A DNA stretch of 64,000 bases from Roseitranquillus sediminis. Its GTDB lineage: Bacteria > Pseudomonadota > Alphaproteobacteria > Rhodobacterales > Rhodobacteraceae. Numbering within the stretch: position 1 is the first letter of the stretch; every line of letters starts with the position of its first letter. The translations under genes were made by a program, and so were the position numbers. The stretch spans positions 259,915-323,914 of the forward strand of contig NZ_JAFFOB010000018.1 of NCBI RefSeq assembly GCF_016918935.1, in the 5' to 3' direction. Under the pieces are notes generated by a model. The model ran no database searches. It saw only the letters and a program-made list of their open reading frames with translations, and was not told the origin of the DNA. This document shows, in pieces, positions 60,334 through 64,000 of the stretch.

Positions 60334-61326
60334 GTGCAAGACTGGAATGATTGTACTGCTGCGGAATTGCGGCGTCAGATCCTGACGGCTGGCATGGCCG
60401 TGGTGGCCATGGCGGCGATCCCGGGCGCGAGCCTGGCTCAAGATGATTTCCCTGACCGGACCATCGACATCATGGTGCACGCCGGCGCGGGCGGCGGTAC
60501 CGACCTGACCGCCAACGCCGCGATCTCCGGGCTGCGCGAGACGGTGGGCTGGGACGCCGCGATCAACCGCAAGACTGGAGCCGGGGGCGCGGTCTCCCAC
60601 CAGTACGTGATGCAGCAGCCGTGCGACGGCTACAACGTGATCACGCTCACCAGCTCGCAGATCTCGACCATTGCGCAGGGCAAGTCGCCCTTCGGCATCG
60701 ATGATCTGGTCGGGATCGGACGGGCGACGGTCGACCCGATCTACCTGATGACCGCTGCTGACGGTCCCTATCCCACGGCGGAGGAGTTTCTCGCCGCCGC
60801 CAAGGAAGAGCCGCTCTCGATCGGCCTCGTGACAATCGGTGGCGGCGACCACATCACCGTCTTCCTTATGGCAGAGCGCGGAGACCTGATGCAGCCGCAG
60901 GCGGTGCCGTCCGACTCGGGTGGCACGGCCGCGGTCAGCGTCGTCGCAGGCGACCTCGATGCCGGCATGGTCGGGGTCAGCGAGGCGGGCGCCATGATCG
61001 ACGCGGGCGACATCAGGCCGATCATCGCGTTCACAGAGGAGCGGCAGGAGGATTTTCCCGACGTGCCCACCGCGAAGGAGCTGGGGATGGACCTCGTGCG
61101 TCCGACGCTGCGCGGCTTCGCCGTGCGCGACTGCACGCCCGAGGACCGGGTCGCGACCCTGCGGGACGGCTTCGCGCAGGCAATGGCGACGGAGGGCTAT
61201 CAGACCTATCTGCGCAACGCCGGCATTCCCCTCGACAGCGTCGCCTCGGGCGAGGTCTTCGAGGAGGCGATCCAGCGCGAACACGACGAGGCGGTCGAGG
61301 CGCTCACGGCGCTGGGCCTGATGTAG
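60334..61326 (+). CDS. Second TctC/Bug-like binding protein
   Basis: A 330-residue protein. GTG 60334 is chosen because GGAGG lies eight bases upstream and the product begins with a signal peptide carrying LRRQILTAG before the hydrophobic core (MAVVAMAAIPGASLA, cleavage at LAQ). The twin arginine could mark a Tat signal. Bug-family features are RTIDIMVHAGAGGGTDLTANAA and GAGGAVSHQYVMQQP. It has only low visible similarity to the divergent TctC-like protein, so the two systems probably take different carboxylates. tctB follows after 22 bp. Confidence 0.87.
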   Translation: MQDWNDCTAAELRRQILTAGMAVVAMAAIPGASLAQDDFPDRTIDIMVHAGAGGGTDLTANAAISGLRETVGWDAAINRKTGAGGAVSHQYVMQQPCDGYNVITLTSSQISTIAQGKSPFGIDDLVGIGRATVDPIYLMTAADGPYPTAEEFLAAAKEEPLSIGLVTIGGGDHITVFLMAERGDLMQPQAVPSDSGGTAAVSVVAGDLDAGMVGVSEAGAMIDAGDIRPIIAFTEERQEDFPDVPTAKELGMDLVRPTLRGFAVRDCTPEDRVATLRDGFAQAMATEGYQTYLRNAGIPLDSVASGEVFEEAIQREHDEAVEALTALGLM

Positions 61327-61348
61327 GCCGGGCGGGACATCACGCCCG

Positions 61349-61858
61349 ATGTCACGCAAGCGCTTCGGCCGGAGGTCGCCCGAGAGGGGCGGCCTCACGG
61401 CCCTGATATACTCGGACTTCACCGTTGCCGCCGTCGTGGCCGGGTTCTGCGCCTACGCCTACTACCTGAGCACCAGGATCGGGACGGTCCCAGACTCGCT
61501 CGCGCAGGGCATGCAGCCGGCCAGCTACCCGCAGGGCGTGATCCTTGTCATCCTACTGCTGGTGATCGGCATGCTGGTGGAGTCCCGGACGCGCGAGACG
61601 CACATCCCGGAACCGGTCCCCGCGCTCTCCTACGCCACCATGGCGGCAATGATCGTCTCGCTGGCGCTGGCGACCTGGATCGACTTCTTCGTCGGGATGA
61701 TCTTCTTCGTCGTGCTCTGCGTGCCGCTCTGGGGCATGCGGCGCTATCTCGCGACCTTCGCCTACGCCCTCGTGCTCGCCGCAGTGCTATACCTGATGTT
61801 CGGCACCTTTCTTCGCGTGCGCTTTCCCGAGGGTGTCCTCGTGAACCTGCTCCCTTAG
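61349..61858 (+). CDS. Tripartite tricarboxylate transporter small subunit, TctB-like
   Basis: A 169-residue inner-membrane protein with four predicted helices (SDFTVAAVVAGFCAYAYYL, VILVILLLVIGMLV, SYATMAAMIVSLALATWI, ALVLAAVLYLMFGTFL), the layout of TctB. The basic N-terminus (MSRKRFGRRSPERG) points to the cytoplasm. It lies between tctC- and tctA-like genes, 9 bp before the latter. Confidence 0.87.
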   Translation: MSRKRFGRRSPERGGLTALIYSDFTVAAVVAGFCAYAYYLSTRIGTVPDSLAQGMQPASYPQGVILVILLLVIGMLVESRTRETHIPEPVPALSYATMAAMIVSLALATWIDFFVGMIFFVVLCVPLWGMRRYLATFAYALVLAAVLYLMFGTFLRVRFPEGVLVNLLP

Positions 61859-61867
61859 GAATTGCTC

Positions 61868-63361
61868 ATGACTCCGTTTCTCGAGGGTCTCTCCGTCGTC
61901 GGCGACCCCTGGAACCTGTGCCTGATCCTGATCGGCCTGCTGATCGGCACCGGCATCGGCATCCTGCCGGGGATCGGAGCTACAATGACCACCGCTCTGC
62001 TCCTGCCCTTCACGATGATCATGGAGCCGGTTCCGGCGCTGGCGCTGCTCCTCTCGATCTACTGCTCCAACGCCTTTGCGGGGGCGATCTCGGCCATCCT
62101 CGTTAACGTGCCGGGCTCGTCATCGGCCATGGTGACCTGCCTCGACGGATATCCACTGGCGAAGAAGGGAGAGGCAGGCCGAGCCCTCGGCATCGCCACC
62201 GTGGCGAGCACGCTCGCGGGCATCTTCAGCGTCATCGTGTTCATCATCGGCGCCCCACTGCTGGCGCGGATGGCCTACGAGTTCGGCCCGCCGGAGTACT
62301 TCGCGCTGACCGTGTTCGGCCTGTCGATGGTTGCCTCGATCAGCGGCGAGGGATCGGCCAAGAACCTGATCGCCGCCGCATTCGGATTGCTGCTCGCGAC
62401 CGTGGGCATCGACTACGTCACGGGGATGGAGCGCTTCACATTCGGCTATCTGGAGATGACCGGCGGCCTGAAGGTCATCCCGATCCTGATCGGTCTCTTC
62501 GCCATAACCGAATTGCTGCGCCAGACCCACATGGTCGACGTCGTCGTCGAGCGGATCGCCATGAAGGCGATGAAGCTGCCGAGCTGGAGCGACTACAAGC
62601 GCATCTGGCGGGCGACGCTCGCGGGCTCGGGCATCGGCACCTTCATCGGCATATTGCCCGCCGAGGGCGGCACCGTCGCCTCGCTGGTGGCCTACAACGA
62701 GGTCCGGCGCTGGTCGAAGAACAAGGCCGAGTTTGGTCACGGCTCGATCGAGGGGCTGGCGGCGGCCGAGTCGGCGAACAACTCGGCGGTTGGCGGCGCC
62801 ATGATCCCTACCCTCGCCCTCGGCATTCCCGGCAGCTCCGTCACGGCGGTGATCCTCGTCGGGCTGACAGCCCAGGGCGTGCGGCCGGGCCCGTACCTTT
62901 TCAACCAGCAGCCCGAATTCATCTACGCGATCTTCGCCATCATGATGGTCTCGAACATCGCCTGGCTCGGCCTCGGGCTGCTCGGCGCAAAGTTCTTCGC
63001 CCTCCTGACGCTGGTGCCGAACGCGCTGCTCTGGCCCTCGGTTTTCTTCCTGGCCGTGATCGGCTCTTATTCGCTTGACCAGAGCATGCTCGACGTCTGG
63101 GTGATGCTGGGCTTCGGCATCCTCGGGTACTTCATGACCCGGTTCGGGTTCTCGGTCGTGCCGCTCGCGCTCGGCATCATCCTCGGCGACATCCTCGAGA
63201 CGTCGCTCAAGCGGTCGATGCTGATCTTCGAACAGGACGCCACGATGTTCCTAGAGCGGCCGATCGCGCTGGCCTTCTTCGCCTTCGCGCTGCTCGGCAT
63301 CTTCGCGCCCTACTTCTTTGGCTGGCTGAACCGGCGCCGCGACAAGTCGCTGCAGTCCTGA
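61868..63361 (+). CDS. Tripartite tricarboxylate transporter large subunit, TctA-like
   Basis: A 497-residue membrane protein. ATG 61868 has an AGGA site eight bases upstream; a TTG two codons earlier is possible but less likely. TctA signatures are GIGILPGIGATMTTALLLPFT, NVPGSSSAMVTCLDGYPL and the second-half AAESANNSAVGGAMIPTLALGIPGS. About eleven helices are expected. It ends with a basic tail. With the two preceding genes it makes a complete, unfused system, in contrast to the fused one on the other strand. Confidence 0.92.
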   Translation: MTPFLEGLSVVGDPWNLCLILIGLLIGTGIGILPGIGATMTTALLLPFTMIMEPVPALALLLSIYCSNAFAGAISAILVNVPGSSSAMVTCLDGYPLAKKGEAGRALGIATVASTLAGIFSVIVFIIGAPLLARMAYEFGPPEYFALTVFGLSMVASISGEGSAKNLIAAAFGLLLATVGIDYVTGMERFTFGYLEMTGGLKVIPILIGLFAITELLRQTHMVDVVVERIAMKAMKLPSWSDYKRIWRATLAGSGIGTFIGILPAEGGTVASLVAYNEVRRWSKNKAEFGHGSIEGLAAAESANNSAVGGAMIPTLALGIPGSSVTAVILVGLTAQGVRPGPYLFNQQPEFIYAIFAIMMVSNIAWLGLGLLGAKFFALLTLVPNALLWPSVFFLAVIGSYSLDQSMLDVWVMLGFGILGYFMTRFGFSVVPLALGIILGDILETSLKRSMLIFEQDATMFLERPIALAFFAFALLGIFAPYFFGWLNRRRDKSLQS

Positions 63362-63377
63362 CCGAACCCCTGGCGCC

Positions 63378-64000
63378 TCAGCACACCCGCACCAGAAGAT
63401 CGCGGTTCATTTCCGCCGGCTTGCGGATGCCGATGAGGCCCATGTTCCGCTCGACCTCGTCGGCAAGGATCCTGATTGCATAGGCCACCCCCGCGCGGCC
63501 GGCCAGCGACGCGGCATAAAGGAACGGGCGGCCGACGAAGACGAAGTCAGCGCCCAGCGCCAGCGCCTTCATCACGTCGGTGCCGCGTCGGATGCCGCCG
63601 TCCATCATCAGTGGCCAGTCGCCTACGGCATCACGCGAACGCTCAAGCACCCGCAGCGGCGAAATCGTTCCGTCGAGCTGGCGCCCGCCATGGTTCGACA
63701 GGATGACCCCGTCGGCACCCCGCGCACGTGCCGACACGGCATCCTCAACGCTGCTCACGCCCTTCAGCAGGAGGCGGCCCTTCCACTGCGCGCGGATCGC
63801 GTCGAAGTGGGTCCAGTTCAGGTGGTCGCGCTTGCTGAAGTCGCGCTCGACGTTGCGCGCAATGATCGGCGCGCCCCGGTGTGCAAACGAGTTCTCGAAG
63901 TGCGGCATGCCATGCAACAGGAGCGTGCGTGCCAGCGTGCCGACCGTCCAGCGTGGCCGGCAGATCCCATCCCACGCCAAGCGCAGGCCCGGCTTGAGAG
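63378..64000 (-). CDS. FMN-dependent alpha-hydroxy-acid dehydrogenase (5' end beyond window)
   Basis: About 207 C-terminal residues of an LldD/glycolate-oxidase-family TIM barrel; the start lies beyond 64000. Visible motifs are the catalytic-lysine strand RLLLKGVSSVEDA, the catalytic His with SNHGGRQLDG, and the FMN-phosphate site MMDGGIRRGTDVMKALALGADFVFVGRPFLY. It oxidises a 2-hydroxy acid such as lactate or mandelate. It converges with the tctA-like gene, 16 bp apart, so a hydroxy-carboxylate may link it with the transporters; that is inference. Confidence 0.9.
   Translation of the reverse strand, partial: LKPGLRLAWDGICRPRWTVGTLARTLLLHGMPHFENSFAHRGAPIIARNVERDFSKRDHLNWTHFDAIRAQWKGRLLLKGVSSVEDAVSARARGADGVILSNHGGRQLDGTISPLRVLERSRDAVGDWPLMMDGGIRRGTDVMKALALGADFVFVGRPFLYAASLAGRAGVAYAIRILADEVERNMGLIGIRKPAEMNRDLLVRVC

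Overview
The window is a GC-rich stretch (roughly two-thirds G+C by eye) with tight, often 4-bp-overlapping operons, GTG/TTG starts and Shine-Dalgarno sites. It contains solute-binding-protein transport systems of the oligopeptide, sugar and tripartite tricarboxylate types and a periplasmic PQQ dehydrogenase module. This gene content fits a heterotrophic alphaproteobacterium, most likely Rhodobacterales or a close relative; the taxonomic placement is inference. I see no rRNA, tRNA, CRISPR array, insertion sequence or phage gene. The region looks like a chromosomal or megaplasmid catabolic island carrying six transport systems, each beside its own enzymes and often its own regulator.

Layout. 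(1) 1-2353: end of an otnK-otnC-otnI operon for four-carbon acid sugars, plus a cupin. (2) 2354-3688: poorly coding ground with one small hypothetical gene, a decayed fragment resembling the C-terminus of an N-acyl-D-amino-acid deacylase, and a C12 tract. (3) 3689-13840: a dipeptide-type ABC transporter followed by an enolase-superfamily enzyme, an M20 peptidase and an alpha/beta hydrolase, facing a second M20 paralogue across a hairpin. (4) 14090-24865: an amino-sugar regulon on the minus strand (NagB-like protein, SIS protein, NagA, ceramidase-like hydrolase, family-1 sugar ABC transporter, AGE-family epimerase) with a divergent LacI regulator; two identical 12-bp palindromes lie in front of its two halves. 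(5) 24856-26576: a JmjC/cupin-8-like putative oxygenase divergent from an AraC regulator. (6) 26713-37867: a GntR/FCD regulator divergent from a second dipeptide-type ABC operon that ends with an FAD amine oxidase, two gamma-glutamyltransferase-like enzymes without signal peptides, and a RidA deaminase. (7) 38112-54948: a PQQ module with membrane glucose-type dehydrogenase, von Willebrand protein, cytochrome c, PQQ alcohol dehydrogenase with a lanthanide-type Asp pair, XoxJ-like protein, two paralogous PQQ-associated binding proteins, an ABC-2 exporter-type ATPase/permease, a YVTN propeller, an orphan secreted protein with a Glu/Asp-rich tail, an HdeA-like protein and an SMP-30-like propeller. 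(8) 55294-56828: hotdog thioesterase and AbrB-family membrane protein. (9) 56830-63361: two divergent tripartite tricarboxylate transporters, one with TctA and TctB fused. (10) 63378-64000: end of an FMN-dependent alpha-hydroxy-acid dehydrogenase.

How the parts may work together. Regions 3 and 6 look like uptake plus intracellular trimming of small peptides or N-acyl/gamma-glutamyl amino compounds. Region 4 looks like uptake and breakdown of an N-acylated amino sugar by a variant Nag pathway. Region 7 looks like periplasmic oxidation of alcohols and sugars, with an associated ABC/propeller cassette that may serve cofactor-metal handling. The most promising unexplained elements are the acidic orphan protein and paired binding proteins of region 7, the variant NagB/ceramidase-like set of region 4, and the cytoplasmic GGT pair of region 6.
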